Notes: generated from the sequence alone by a model not told the origin. DNA of 64,000 nt from Pseudomonadota bacterium (GCA_025356075.1 JANXUT010000075.1:1-64000); one strand, 5' to 3'. Shown: positions 1 through 8,663, counted from the first letter of the stretch. Numbers and translations: made by a program.

Positions 1-172
<172 letters not shown>

Positions 173-516
173 GCCCAGAAAGCCCTTGCGGGTTTACGCT
201 GAGCGTGCCAGAATCCGCCTTGTCGCCAACCCCCCTGGGTTGGCGTTTGTTCATCCCCACTGACCCTTTCAAGCCGGGCCCTGCGACCCTCGCAGGAATT
301 CACCCCCGACGCGTCTTGAGTTCCGGTTGGCGGCGATGCCGTCGCTGTGGACACTCGTGACGCGGGCCCCTGAATCTTCCAGCATTCAGGTCCGCCACCG
401 GCTGAACAACCCCCAAATGCGACTCCACTGCGGTGGCGCCCATCTCTGGCGCCGCTGCGGCTGTGCCTTGTTGTGGCTCTTGCGGCCACCGGGTGCGGCG
501 TGCCCTTTGAAAGCCC
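173..516 (+). promoter_or_regulatory. 344-base non-coding, hairpin-rich leader upstream of the DEAD-box helicase
   Basis: No credible gene was seen in this stretch. Besides the terminator-like hairpin at 224-245 it holds three more inverted repeats: 280-286 with 290-296 (7 bp perfect, loop CCC), 369-375 with 384-390 (7 bp perfect, loop of 8) and 430-440 with 448-458 (11 bp including two G-T pairs). A short alternative pairing at 425-428 with 433-436 would compete with the last. Long structured leaders are known for some cold-shock RNA-helicase genes. A regulatory role here is inference. Confidence 0.45.
224..245 (+). terminator. Probable intrinsic terminator of the GMC gene
   Basis: A perfect 9-bp inverted repeat (224-232 with 237-245, loop CCCT) is followed at once by TTTGTT. 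It lies 52 bases after the GMC stop and has the stem plus T-tract form of a Rho-independent terminator. It could also be read as the first hairpin of the helicase leader. Confidence 0.6.
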
Positions 517-2007
517 ATGATGTTGGATTTTGACCGTTCCGATACCCCCGCCACTGTTGCCACCGAATTGGCGGACACCCCCTTTGCCGCTGCCAATGCG
601 CCTGGCGCGGTCTTTGCCAAGATGGGCCTGGCCAGCGAGATCGCCCGCGCGATTGCCCGCGCCGGTTACACCGAACCGACCGCGGTGCAGGCCCGTGCCG
701 TGCCACAGGCCCTGACCGGTGCTGACTTGCTGGTCTCGTCGCAGACCGGCAGCGGCAAGACGGCGGCCTTTGTCTGGCCCGCCCTGCAACGCATCCTGGA
801 TGCCCGTCACGACCCGGCCAAGCGCCGCGCCAAGGGCCAGACCTTCGGTCCGCGGGTGCTGGTGCTTACCCCCACCCGTGAGCTGGCGATGCAGGTCAGC
901 AAGGCCAGCTCGACCTATGGCTACGGCGTTGCCGGCCTGCGCGTGGCGCATGTCGTCGGCGGCGTGCCCTACCACGCCCAACTCAAGTCGCTGCGCGGAC
1001 CGCTGGACATCCTCATCGCCACCCCTGGCCGGCTGATGGACCTGATGAACTCGGGCGCGGCGATCCTGGCCAATGTCGAGTTGTTGGTGCTCGATGAGGC
1101 CGACCGGATGCTCGACATGGGCTTCCTGCCGGACATCCGCCGCGTGCTCAGGCACCTGCCGCCGAAGCGCCAGACGCTCTTCTTCAGCGCGACGATGCCG
1201 CCACCGATCGCGCAGCTCGCGCGCGAGATGCTGACGAACCCCGCGACCATCAACCTCGAGCGCCAGTCGACCGCCGCGGTCGGCATCACCCAGGCCGTCT
1301 ACCCGGTCGCGCAGGAGTTGAAGTCGACGCTGTTCCTCGCGATCTTGAATCGCGGCGACATGAACCAGGCGCTCGTCTTCACGCGCACCAAGCACCGCGC
1401 CAACCGCCTGTGCGAGTTCCTGGTGAAGCGCGGCGTCAATGCCGATCGCATCCACGGCAACCGCTCGCAGGCGCAGCGTACCGCCGCGCTCGCCGCTTTC
1501 AAGGAAGGCCGCTGCCGCGTGCTGGTCGCGACCGACATCGCCGCCCGCGGCATCGACGTCGAGGCGCTCGGCCACGTCGTCAACTTCGACGTGCCGCTCG
1601 TGCCCGCCGACTACATCCACCGCATCGGCCGCACGGGACGCGCAGACCTGACCGGGGATGCGTTCACGTTCGTCGCGCGCGAGGAAGAGGGCGACATCAC
1701 CGCGATCGAGAAGGTGCTCGGCAAGCGCCTGCCGCGCGTGACGGTGCCTGATTTCGACTACAACGCCCGCCCCGAAGCCAAGCTCGAGATCCCGCTCGGC
1801 GAACGCATCGCCGCGATCCGCGCCAAGAAGGCCGACGATCGCTCCCGCTCGAACGCGAAGCAGGGCGGGCGGGGCGGCGGCGGTGGCGGTGGCGGCAGCC
1901 GCTCGGCGTCGGGCGGCGGCTCGCGCGGCGGCTCCTTCAGCGGTGGCGGTGGCCGGCCGACGGGCAGCGGCGGGCGGCGCTTCGGCGGCCCGCGCTCCGG
2001 GCGCTAG
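517..2007 (+). CDS. rhlE: DEAD-box ATP-dependent RNA helicase, RhlE type
   Basis: This 496-residue superfamily 2 RNA helicase carries the family motifs in order. They are a Q motif near residues 33-60, SQTGSGKTAAF (motif I), PTRELA (Ia), DEADRMLDMGF (II), SAT (III), the ARGID region and HRIGRTGR (VI). The C-terminal tail (about residues 445-496) is low-complexity Gly/Ser/Arg, typical of RNA-binding RGG-like tails; its DNA (about 1864-2000) is G-rich repeat. The likely role is remodelling of structured RNA in cold adaptation, ribosome assembly or RNA decay. The first part, to about base 1100, prefers GCC and CTG codons. The later part prefers GCG and CTC like the rest of the window, so the gene may be a mosaic. 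It ends tail-to-tail with the M28 peptidase, sharing CTAG. Confidence 0.9.
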   Translation: MMLDFDRSDTPATVATELADTPFAAANAPGAVFAKMGLASEIARAIARAGYTEPTAVQARAVPQALTGADLLVSSQTGSGKTAAFVWPALQRILDARHDPAKRRAKGQTFGPRVLVLTPTRELAMQVSKASSTYGYGVAGLRVAHVVGGVPYHAQLKSLRGPLDILIATPGRLMDLMNSGAAILANVELLVLDEADRMLDMGFLPDIRRVLRHLPPKRQTLFFSATMPPPIAQLAREMLTNPATINLERQSTAAVGITQAVYPVAQELKSTLFLAILNRGDMNQALVFTRTKHRANRLCEFLVKRGVNADRIHGNRSQAQRTAALAAFKEGRCRVLVATDIAARGIDVEALGHVVNFDVPLVPADYIHRIGRTGRADLTGDAFTFVAREEEGDITAIEKVLGKRLPRVTVPDFDYNARPEAKLEIPLGERIAAIRAKKADDRSRSNAKQGGRGGGGGGGGSRSASGGGSRGGSFSGGGGRPTGSGGRRFGGPRSGR

Positions 2008-3428
2008 CGCAGGCTCGCGGTCGAATCCCCGACTAGGTAGAGGACCGTCGCCCACGCGGCGACGTTCTGCTCGAGCTCTGCACGGTTGATCTTGTCGAGC
2101 GTGTCGTCCGCCGAATGGTGGATGTCGAAGTAGGCGCTCGCATCCTGCGTCAACTCGAACACCGGCACCCCGGCGGCGGCGAGTCCCTCGACGTCCGCGC
2201 CCGCATCCTTGGCGGGATCCGCCCCGACGTAGACCTTGAGCGGCGCGAGCAGCACGCTGAGGGAGCGGATGAGCGCATCGTGCGCCGGCCGCTTCGGCAT
2301 CAAGAGCCGCAACACCCGCCCGGCGCCGAGGTCGCTTTCGCCCGCGAGCGCGAGGCTCGCCGCCTCGCCCGCGTGCGCCTGGGCGTAGGCGGTGCCGCTG
2401 CCGCCGGTTTCCTCGGAGCCAAAGGCGACGACGCGGATGGTCCTGAGCGGCTTTACCGGCAGCTCGCCGATCAGGCGTGCCGCGGCCATCGTAATCGCAA
2501 CACCCGCGCCATCATCGATCGCGCCCTGGCCGGGATCCCAGCTGTCGAGGTGGCCGCCGATCACGATCGTGCCCGCCGCGGGATCGCGGCCGGGGATCTC
2601 GCCGACGACATTCCACGCGGCCGCGCTCGCCTGCTCGGACGACTCGAGGCTGAGACGGACGCGCGGCGCCGCGCCGCGCGTGACGAGGCGCTGCAGGAGC
2701 TCCGCATCCGCGAGCCCAAGCGCGGCCGCCGGGATCTTGGGCACGCCGTCCTCGTAGACGAGGGCGCCGGTGTGCGGCGCGCGCGCGGTGCCGGTCGTGA
2801 TCGAGCGGGTGAGGAACGCGATCGCGCCGCGGGCGGCGGCGACCGAGGGGCCGTAGGCACGCGCGCGCACGGCCGGCCCGTAGCCCTCGCCATCCTGCAT
2901 GCGCGTCATCGGCGCATTCACGAGCGCGATGCGCCCGGCGAGGGAGCCGGGTGGGGCGGCCTCGAGCGCCTCGAACGTCGCGAACACGACCACTTCCGCC
3001 TCGAGGCCACCCGCGGGCGTCGGCACGCTGCCGCCGAGCCCTACGAGCGCGAGCGGCCGCGCGACCGGCGCGACGATGGCGCCGGACTCCGCGCCCCGCG
3101 CCCAGGCGTGTTCCTTCACGAACGGCTCCGCATGCACGTTGGCGAACCCGAGCGCCTTCATGCGGGCGAGCGCCCAGTCGCGCGCCTGCTCCATCGCGGG
3201 GCTGCCGACGGGCCGGGGTCCAATGTCGGTCGTCAGCGACTCGACCAGGTCCCACGCGACCGAGCCGCCGCCGAGCGCGCGGTCGCGCACCTGCGCAGCG
3301 CCCTGCTCGGGCGACGGAGGCTCGGCGGCGGGAGCCTCGCGTGCGGGCTTCGTCGCCGCAAGCCCAAGTGCCGAGACGAGGCAGAGCAGGTACGCGGCCG
3401 GACGCGAGCGGGACGGGAAGGATGACAT
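2004..3428 (-). CDS. M28-family zinc metallopeptidase, exported
   Basis: The 474-residue product starts with a Sec signal peptide (MSSFPSRSRPAAYLLCLVSA, then GLAAT), so the mature enzyme should be periplasmic or secreted. The M28 aminopeptidase domain fills the C-terminal half. Its two-zinc ligands are visible in GGHLDSWDPG and IDDGAG (near residues 290-303), SEETGGSG, ESDLGAG and DIHHSADDT. The middle part resembles the PA-domain insertion of this family. An in-frame upstream extension overlaps lldD, and I reject it because the ATG at 3428 has a GGAG ribosome site and opens the signal peptide. The substrate is probably peptides or dipeptides. Confidence 0.88.
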   Translation of the reverse strand: MSSFPSRSRPAAYLLCLVSALGLAATKPAREAPAAEPPSPEQGAAQVRDRALGGGSVAWDLVESLTTDIGPRPVGSPAMEQARDWALARMKALGFANVHAEPFVKEHAWARGAESGAIVAPVARPLALVGLGGSVPTPAGGLEAEVVVFATFEALEAAPPGSLAGRIALVNAPMTRMQDGEGYGPAVRARAYGPSVAAARGAIAFLTRSITTGTARAPHTGALVYEDGVPKIPAAALGLADAELLQRLVTRGAAPRVRLSLESSEQASAAAWNVVGEIPGRDPAAGTIVIGGHLDSWDPGQGAIDDGAGVAITMAAARLIGELPVKPLRTIRVVAFGSEETGGSGTAYAQAHAGEAASLALAGESDLGAGRVLRLLMPKRPAHDALIRSLSVLLAPLKVYVGADPAKDAGADVEGLAAAGVPVFELTQDASAYFDIHHSADDTLDKINRAELEQNVAAWATVLYLVGDSTASLR

Positions 3429-3531
3429 CGGTAGCTGAGCTCCAGGGCGGGCGAGGGAAGGCCGGCTGTCGCCGGCGCGGCAGCGTACGAGCATACCCGC
3501 CGGCTGTGCCGCCGGGCAGGGAGGCGCGCCC

Positions 3532-4722
3532 TCAGGCGGGGGAATCCCCGGTCGGCGCCCCGGGCACCAGCAGGGCCGGCGACAGGTCGCTGAGCGAGCG
3601 GCAGCCGAGCTGGCCGAGGACCCGCTCGAGCTCGGAGGTAAGGATGTCGAGCGCGCGCGTGACGCCCGCTTCACCGCCCGCGGCGAGGCCATAGAGCGTC
3701 GCGCGCCCGATCAGCACCGCGTGCGCGCCGAGTGCGATGGCCTTGGCGATGTCGCTGCCGCGCCGAAAGCCGCTGTCGATGAGGATCGTCAGGCGGCTGC
3801 CGAAGGCGCGGGCGATCTCGGGCAGCACCTCGAAGGGCGCCACGCACGCATCGAGCTGCCGGCCGCCGTGGTTCGTGAGCACGATGCCGTCGCAGCCGAG
3901 CTTGAGCGCGCGCTCGGCATCCTCCGCCGCGAGCACGCCCTTGATGAGCAGCCGGCGCTTCCAGCGGTCGCGGAGCCGCGCCACGTCGTCCCAGTCGATC
4001 GTCGGCGCGAACAGGGTCGGGATGAGCGTGACACCGGCGCTCGCCTTGCGCGCCTGCGGCGGGAAGAACTCGGCGACGTTCACGAAGCGCGGGAAGCCGC
4101 TCGCGGCGAACTCGGCGAGCCAGCGTGGATGGGCGAGCACGTCGAGCACGCTGCGCGCGGTCAGGCGGCCCGGTGAGTGGAAACTGCGCTGGTCCCACTC
4201 GCGCGCGCCGAACACGTTTGCATCCGTCGTGAAAAGGAGCGCCTCGCAGCCGGCCTCGTCCGCCCGGCGCACGACGTCCGCCGTGATCGCCGGGTCCTTG
4301 AAGACGTAGAGCTGCATCCAGAGCCTTCGCACCTCGCCCGCGACATCGCGCGCGCGCGCGTTGGCGACGGTGCTCAAGCAAAAGGGGAGCTGCGCGCGGC
4401 CGGCGGCGCGCGCCAGCATGAGGTCGCCATCCCGGCGCAGCATGCCGTTGATGCCGGTCGGGGCGATGATGATGGGAGCCGCGAGCGGCGCGCCGAACAG
4501 CGTCGTGCGGCAGTGCCGCCCTTCGGTGTTGACGAGGGTGCGCGGCACGAAGCGATGGGTATCGAAGGCCTGGCGGTTGCGCCTGAGCGCCAGCTCGTCC
4601 TCGGCCCCGCCGTCGACGTACTCGAACACGAAGTTCGGCGTACGGCGGCGCGCGAGGCGGCGCAGCTCCTCGATCGTGCGCGCCCGCCGTACGTCCCGGC
4701 CGGAGTAGTAACGGCGCTCCAA
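3532..4722 (-). CDS. FMN-dependent alpha-hydroxy-acid dehydrogenase/oxidase (LldD/MdlB-like)
   Basis: This 396-residue TIM-barrel flavoenzyme oxidises L-2-hydroxy acids (lactate, mandelate or glycolate type) to 2-oxo acids. Visible family motifs are FEYVDGGAEDE near the N-terminus (substrate/FMN region), APTGINGM, LLFTTDANVFGAREWD, the FMN-contacting lysine in LLIKGVL (about residue 259), the catalytic His in LTNHGGRQLD (about 281) and DSGFRRGSD for phosphate binding. The start lies 10 bases after the FHA gene, so it is probably co-transcribed with the kinase cassette. The exact substrate cannot be assigned; mandelate dehydrogenase-like enzymes fit as well as lactate dehydrogenase. Confidence 0.88.
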   Translation of the reverse strand: MERRYYSGRDVRRARTIEELRRLARRRTPNFVFEYVDGGAEDELALRRNRQAFDTHRFVPRTLVNTEGRHCRTTLFGAPLAAPIIIAPTGINGMLRRDGDLMLARAAGRAQLPFCLSTVANARARDVAGEVRRLWMQLYVFKDPAITADVVRRADEAGCEALLFTTDANVFGAREWDQRSFHSPGRLTARSVLDVLAHPRWLAEFAASGFPRFVNVAEFFPPQARKASAGVTLIPTLFAPTIDWDDVARLRDRWKRRLLIKGVLAAEDAERALKLGCDGIVLTNHGGRQLDACVAPFEVLPEIARAFGSRLTILIDSGFRRGSDIAKAIALGAHAVLIGRATLYGLAAGGEAGVTRALDILTSELERVLGQLGCRSLSDLSPALLVPGAPTGDSPA

Positions 4723-4732
4723 GGCGGCGGAC

Positions 4733-5452
4733 TCAGCCGGAGAAGAAGCCCATCTTGACGCCGGCGAGCGTGATCACGTCGTTGTCGATGAGGCGCCGCG
4801 CCTGCGGCCCGATCGGATGGCCATTGACGAGCGGATAGTCATCCGGCGTCCCGCTGTCGACGTGCACGAGGTAGAACCCGTCGGCGCGGCGCGTGATCGC
4901 CGCGACCTGGATGCCGGGGCGCCCGAGCGTCGTCAGCGCCTTGATGAGTTCGAGCTCCCGACCCGCGAAGGCGCCGGAGAGCACCTGCAGCTTCGCCTTC
5001 GGCGGTGCCGTCGGGCTCGCGCCCGCGGCGTCATCGCCCTTGCCCGAGGCCGGGCGCGGCGCGGGATCCGGTCCCGCCTTGATCGCGCGGATCTTGTCCT
5101 CGAGCGCCTGCGAGGGCTGGATCACCATCGTCTTCTCGAATTCATCGGGCTCGGTGTCGCCGGTCTGGTTGTCGACGAAGCGGAGCTGGTGGTGGCCGCA
5201 GGTGATCACGTCACCGTGCTGCAGCGCGTGCTTCTTGATCAGCTTGCCGTTGACGTAGGTGCCATTGGTGCTGTTCAGGTCCTCAAGGAACGAGTCATTG
5301 AGGATATTGATGATGAGCGCGTGATGGCCGCTGACCGCCGGGTTGTCGATTCGTACGTCATTGTCAGGGAGGCGGCCAATCGTGTACCGCTCCTTGTTCA
5401 TGTTGTACTCGGCGAGCACCTGGCTATCCAGGCTGAGAATCAGTCTAGCCAT
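4733..5452 (-). CDS. Tandem FHA-domain protein, second domain degenerate
   Basis: The 239-residue cytoplasmic protein starts with a complete FHA phosphothreonine-binding domain (about residues 20-95). It keeps the key residues: GR in YTIGRLPDND, S..H in AVSGHHA and N..G in NSTNGTYVNGK. A Pro/Ala-rich linker follows, then a second FHA-like fold (about 155-239). This keeps LGRPG and LVNGHPIG but lacks the Ser/His pair. The likely role is reading phosphothreonines written by the kinase at 6301-8562. It lies 21 bases after the phosphatase gene on the same strand. Its DNA near 5290-5450 is clearly less GC-rich than the surroundings. Confidence 0.88.
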   Translation of the reverse strand: MARLILSLDSQVLAEYNMNKERYTIGRLPDNDVRIDNPAVSGHHALIINILNDSFLEDLNSTNGTYVNGKLIKKHALQHGDVITCGHHQLRFVDNQTGDTEPDEFEKTMVIQPSQALEDKIRAIKAGPDPAPRPASGKGDDAAGASPTAPPKAKLQVLSGAFAGRELELIKALTTLGRPGIQVAAITRRADGFYLVHVDSGTPDDYPLVNGHPIGPQARRLIDNDVITLAGVKMGFFSG

Positions 5453-5473
5453 GAGCCTTGCGTCCTTCGTGCG

Positions 5474-6292
5474 TCAACCAAACCAGCCCAATATTCTGTC
5501 AAGTATGCCCCGGCGTGCGGGGAACGAGTCAATGACTTGCGTCATGATCACGGAGATGTTGTCACGCCCCCCGTGCTCGTTCGACAGCTGTACCAACTGC
5601 TTCACAATCGTCTCAAGATTATCATTGAACGTACTGATTGTTAAGTGAATATCCTCGTCCTCGACCATATCAGACAGGCCGTCTGAGCAAAGGACGTAGT
5701 AGTCACCTTTATCAACCGGGTGCTCGTGCACCTCCACCTCGACCGCAGGCTCGACGCCAAGCGCCCGGGTGACGTAGTTCTTGTTCGTCGACCTCGCCGC
5801 CTCTTCCTGGGAGTAAAAACCCCGGTCGACGAGCTCCTGCAGGAGCGAATGGTCCATCGTCATCTGCTCGAACCGATCGCCCCTCAGGCGGTAGAGCCTC
5901 GAATCGCCGACGTGGGCCGTGATGATCTTGTCATCGTAGAAGAGCGCCGCGACCACCGTCGTCCCCATGCCCTCGCACTGCGGCTGGGTCTTCGAGGTCT
6001 GGTGGATGATCTTGTTGGCCCTGAGGATCGCGTCCCTCAGGATGATCGTCGGACGCATGAGCCCGGTCGCCCGGTCGGCGCCCTCGAGTTCCTGCACCTG
6101 GAAGGCTTCCCGCACCAGGTTCACGATCGTCTTGACGGCGATGCCGCTCGCGACTTCGCCCGCGTTATAGCCGCCCATGCCGTCGGCCAGCACGTACAGG
6201 GCGATGTCGGGTTCGGCCCCGATCGTGTCCTCGTTGTGCTCGCGGATTCGCCCCGTGTCGGTCAGGGCGACGCTTTTGACCTTGGCTCTCAT
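5474..6292 (-). CDS. PP2C-family Ser/Thr protein phosphatase (Stp/PrpC-like)
   Basis: The 272-residue soluble PPM phosphatase shows the metal-binding motifs in order: REHNEDT (residues about 16-22), LADGMGGYNAGEVAS, GMGTTVVAAL, AHVGDSRLYRLR, LCSDGLSDMV and GGRDNISVI. The length matches bacterial Stp/PrpC enzymes, and there is no membrane segment. It should remove phosphate from Ser/Thr residues phosphorylated by the neighbouring kinase. The kinase stop is 8 bases upstream and the FHA gene 21 bases downstream, so the three form one transcription unit. Confidence 0.93.
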   Translation of the reverse strand: MRAKVKSVALTDTGRIREHNEDTIGAEPDIALYVLADGMGGYNAGEVASGIAVKTIVNLVREAFQVQELEGADRATGLMRPTIILRDAILRANKIIHQTSKTQPQCEGMGTTVVAALFYDDKIITAHVGDSRLYRLRGDRFEQMTMDHSLLQELVDRGFYSQEEAARSTNKNYVTRALGVEPAVEVEVHEHPVDKGDYYVLCSDGLSDMVEDEDIHLTISTFNDNLETIVKQLVQLSNEHGGRDNISVIMTQVIDSFPARRGILDRILGWFG

Positions 6293-6300
6293 GGGCTCGT

Positions 6301-8562
6301 TCAGGCCTTCAGCGCCTGGGCGCAGGCCCGCAGCGCCAGCGCCATCTCGCCGGCCGTCTGATAGCGCTCCGCCGGGTCCTTCTTGAGCGCCCGGTCGACG
6401 ATCGACGATACGCAGGGAGGGAGGTCGGGCCGGATGGTGCGCAGCGGTGGGTGTTCGGCGTTCGCGATCTTGTCCATGAGTCCCGTCATCGAGTCCGCCC
6501 GGAACGGCAATTGCCCGGCCAGTAGCTGGAATAAGGTAACACCGAGGGCAAACAAGTCCGAGCGTCCGGTCACATTCCGCCCCTCCAGCTGCTCAGGGGC
6601 CATGAAAGACGGGGTCCCGAGCACAATTCCGGTCCGGGTCGAGGTCGAATTGGTGAGCCGGGCGATCCCGAAATCGGTGATTTTGGTCTCGAGCGTCGCC
6701 GGGTCGAACATCATGTTGGCGGGCTTGATGTCGCGGTGGATGACGTCCTGGGCGTGGGCGTAGTCGAGCGCCTCGGCGGTCCGGGCGACGACCTCGAGGA
6801 CGCTCGCGGCCGGCAGCAGCCGGTCGGAGACCGCGTATTCGCTGAGCAGGTGGCCCGAGACGTATTCCATCGCGATCCAGGCGATTCCGCCGTCCTCGCC
6901 CGCGTCGTGGACGGTGACGATGCCGGGGTGCTTGAGGCGCCCGGCCATTTCCGCCTCGCGGAAGAACCGGTTGCGGGCCTCCGCGAGGTCCTCCTCCGAA
7001 AACTCCTCGACGATCGGGATTGCCTTGATGGCGACGACGCGGTTGATGCGCGGGTCGCGGCCGAGGTAGACCGTCCCCATTGCGCCCCGGCCGAGCTCGC
7101 GCTCGAGCTCGTAACGGCCGAGCTTGGGTTTCGGCGGGCGCTTGGAGCGGCCGAGCAGGAGGTCCGCGACCTCCGCGCGGGTCGGCTCCTCGCGTCTCGC
7201 CTCGAGCGTCTGGCTGATCTCCCGGAGCGAGGGCGGCGGCGCGGCGAGCGGCGCCTCGGGCGGCTCGGCCGTGGCGCGGGCGGGTCCCTTGCCGGCATCG
7301 CCCGGCCTCGCGCCCGGCCGCGGCAGGGGCGATGGGCGCGCGGGCACCGCGGGCTGCGTGCGCACGAGCGGCTGGATGCGGGGTTCGGGCAGCACCCAGA
7401 CGACGAGCGTCGCGAGGACGAGCGCGAGCGCCGGCCAGAAGAGCGGCACCCACAGGCGCGCGCTCCCGAGGAGCGCGAGCTCGAGCGCGAGGAGGCCGAG
7501 CGCGAGGAGCAGCGTCGTCGCGAGGCGACCGGCGGTCGCGAGCCGTGGCGCGAGGAGCGCGGCGTAGAGGATCGCCGCGAGCAGCAAGCACACCGTCAGC
7601 ACCCCGCTGAAGCGCGTCGCGGTCGCGTAATTGCCGGCCTCGAGGCTCGCGATCCGCTGCGCGAGCGCCTCGCCCGTCGAGAGCCCGGGGCCGGTCGGCG
7701 TTGCGATCGTGCCCACGCCCCGGCCGATGACGAGGACCTGCTGCGCGAGCGTCGCCGCGCTGGTCTTGCCGGCGGCGAGTTCCTCGAGCGCCACGTGGTG
7801 CGTGCCGCCGTCCTCACTCGCGCGGCGACCGTAGTGCGGGATCCACTCGGTCGCGGCGCCAGTGCGAAGGTGCACGCTTCCGACGTCGACGCCGCTGCCG
7901 GAGCCTGCGGGCTCGGCGCGCGCGGCGCCGTGCGCGACGGTGAACGTCGCGAGCGTCGCGGAGGGTGCGGCCGGGGAGGCGCCCTCGCCGCCGAACAGGC
8001 GATCGTGCCGGTAGACGCCGTCCGCCGAGGCGGCGGTCGCCGGCTCAAAGCCCAGCGCTCGCGAGGCGCCGGTGAAGCGCTCGAGCGGCAGTTCGTTCGG
8101 GGTCGCGAGCAGCACGACGTTGCCGGCCGCGTGGATGGCGCGCTCGAGCTGCAGATCATGGTCGAGCTCGGCGACCCACGCCGTCAGGCGTGCGCGCATC
8201 GCGGGGTCGGGCGATGAATCGACGCTGTCGAGGAAGCTCCTGATGCGGGCGAGGTCCGCGCTGTCGCTCGACTCGGCCAGCGGGACGGCGAGCAGCACCG
8301 CGCGGGCGCCAGAGGCGTGCGCCGCATCGAGCGCCTGGGCGAGGAGGCCGCGCAGCCGCGCGGGGTCCGGCGTCGCCTCGCCGCTGTCGACCCAGACGAC
8401 GTGGCCGGAGTCGGGTGCGTTCTCCGCCTGTTGCAGCAGCGCGAGCGGCCAGCCCGCGAGGTGCGCGCCGATGCCGCGTGCCGGGCCGAGCAGGAGCCCG
8501 GCGGCGATGCCGAGTGCCAGCGTCGCGGCGGCCAGCGGGCGGAAGAAAGGATGTGCGTGCAT
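6301..8562 (-). CDS. CHASE2-domain transmembrane Ser/Thr protein kinase
   Basis: This 753-residue sensor kinase has an N-terminal membrane anchor (about 8-28) and an extracytoplasmic CHASE2-like region (about 40-315). Three hydrophobic segments follow (about 318-395), then a Pro/Ala-rich linker and a Hanks-type kinase domain from residue 482 to the end. Catalytic motifs are complete: glycine loop LGRGAMGTVY, VAIK lysine at 513, HRDIKPANMM with Asp 611, DFG with Asp 630, and APE. CHASE2 domains are known as predicted ligand or redox sensors of unknown signal. The gene leads a kinase-phosphatase-FHA operon and is divergent from radA. The CHASE2 call rests on overall architecture more than on a sharp motif. 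Confidence 0.87.
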   Translation of the reverse strand: MHAHPFFRPLAAATLALGIAAGLLLGPARGIGAHLAGWPLALLQQAENAPDSGHVVWVDSGEATPDPARLRGLLAQALDAAHASGARAVLLAVPLAESSDSADLARIRSFLDSVDSSPDPAMRARLTAWVAELDHDLQLERAIHAAGNVVLLATPNELPLERFTGASRALGFEPATAASADGVYRHDRLFGGEGASPAAPSATLATFTVAHGAARAEPAGSGSGVDVGSVHLRTGAATEWIPHYGRRASEDGGTHHVALEELAAGKTSAATLAQQVLVIGRGVGTIATPTGPGLSTGEALAQRIASLEAGNYATATRFSGVLTVCLLLAAILYAALLAPRLATAGRLATTLLLALGLLALELALLGSARLWVPLFWPALALVLATLVVWVLPEPRIQPLVRTQPAVPARPSPLPRPGARPGDAGKGPARATAEPPEAPLAAPPPSLREISQTLEARREEPTRAEVADLLLGRSKRPPKPKLGRYELERELGRGAMGTVYLGRDPRINRVVAIKAIPIVEEFSEEDLAEARNRFFREAEMAGRLKHPGIVTVHDAGEDGGIAWIAMEYVSGHLLSEYAVSDRLLPAASVLEVVARTAEALDYAHAQDVIHRDIKPANMMFDPATLETKITDFGIARLTNSTSTRTGIVLGTPSFMAPEQLEGRNVTGRSDLFALGVTLFQLLAGQLPFRADSMTGLMDKIANAEHPPLRTIRPDLPPCVSSIVDRALKKDPAERYQTAGEMALALRACAQALKA

Positions 8563-8650
8563 TAACTGCCGGGTTCTGCGCCGCGTCGGAGTCTAGCGGA
8601 GCCAAGCGGTCGCGTCGCGGGCCGCGTGCCGGCGGCGGGCGGTGCTCTGC

Positions 8651-8656
8651 TAGCAT
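8651..8656 (+). promoter_or_regulatory. Candidate extended -10 of radA
   Basis: TGC-TAGCAT has the TGn-TAnnnT form of an extended -10. It ends 7 bases before the GTG start of radA, which would make the mRNA leaderless or nearly so. No good -35 is seen. Confidence 0.35.
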
Positions 8657-8663
8657 CGAGCCG

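Noticed and set aside
1864-2000. Possible repeat array (CRISPR-like) in G-rich DNA
   Set aside because: It is the codon-level repeat of a Gly/Ser/Arg tail of the helicase, with no spacers and no regular unit.
4733-8562. Kinase, phosphatase and FHA genes as part of a type VI secretion locus
   Set aside because: No tss/vgr/hcp gene occurs in the window; radA and lldD flank the cassette.
8415-8663. N-terminal extension of radA
   Set aside because: The added 83 residues are low-complexity, overlap the divergent kinase gene and are absent from RadA proteins; the GTG at 8664 gives the usual length.
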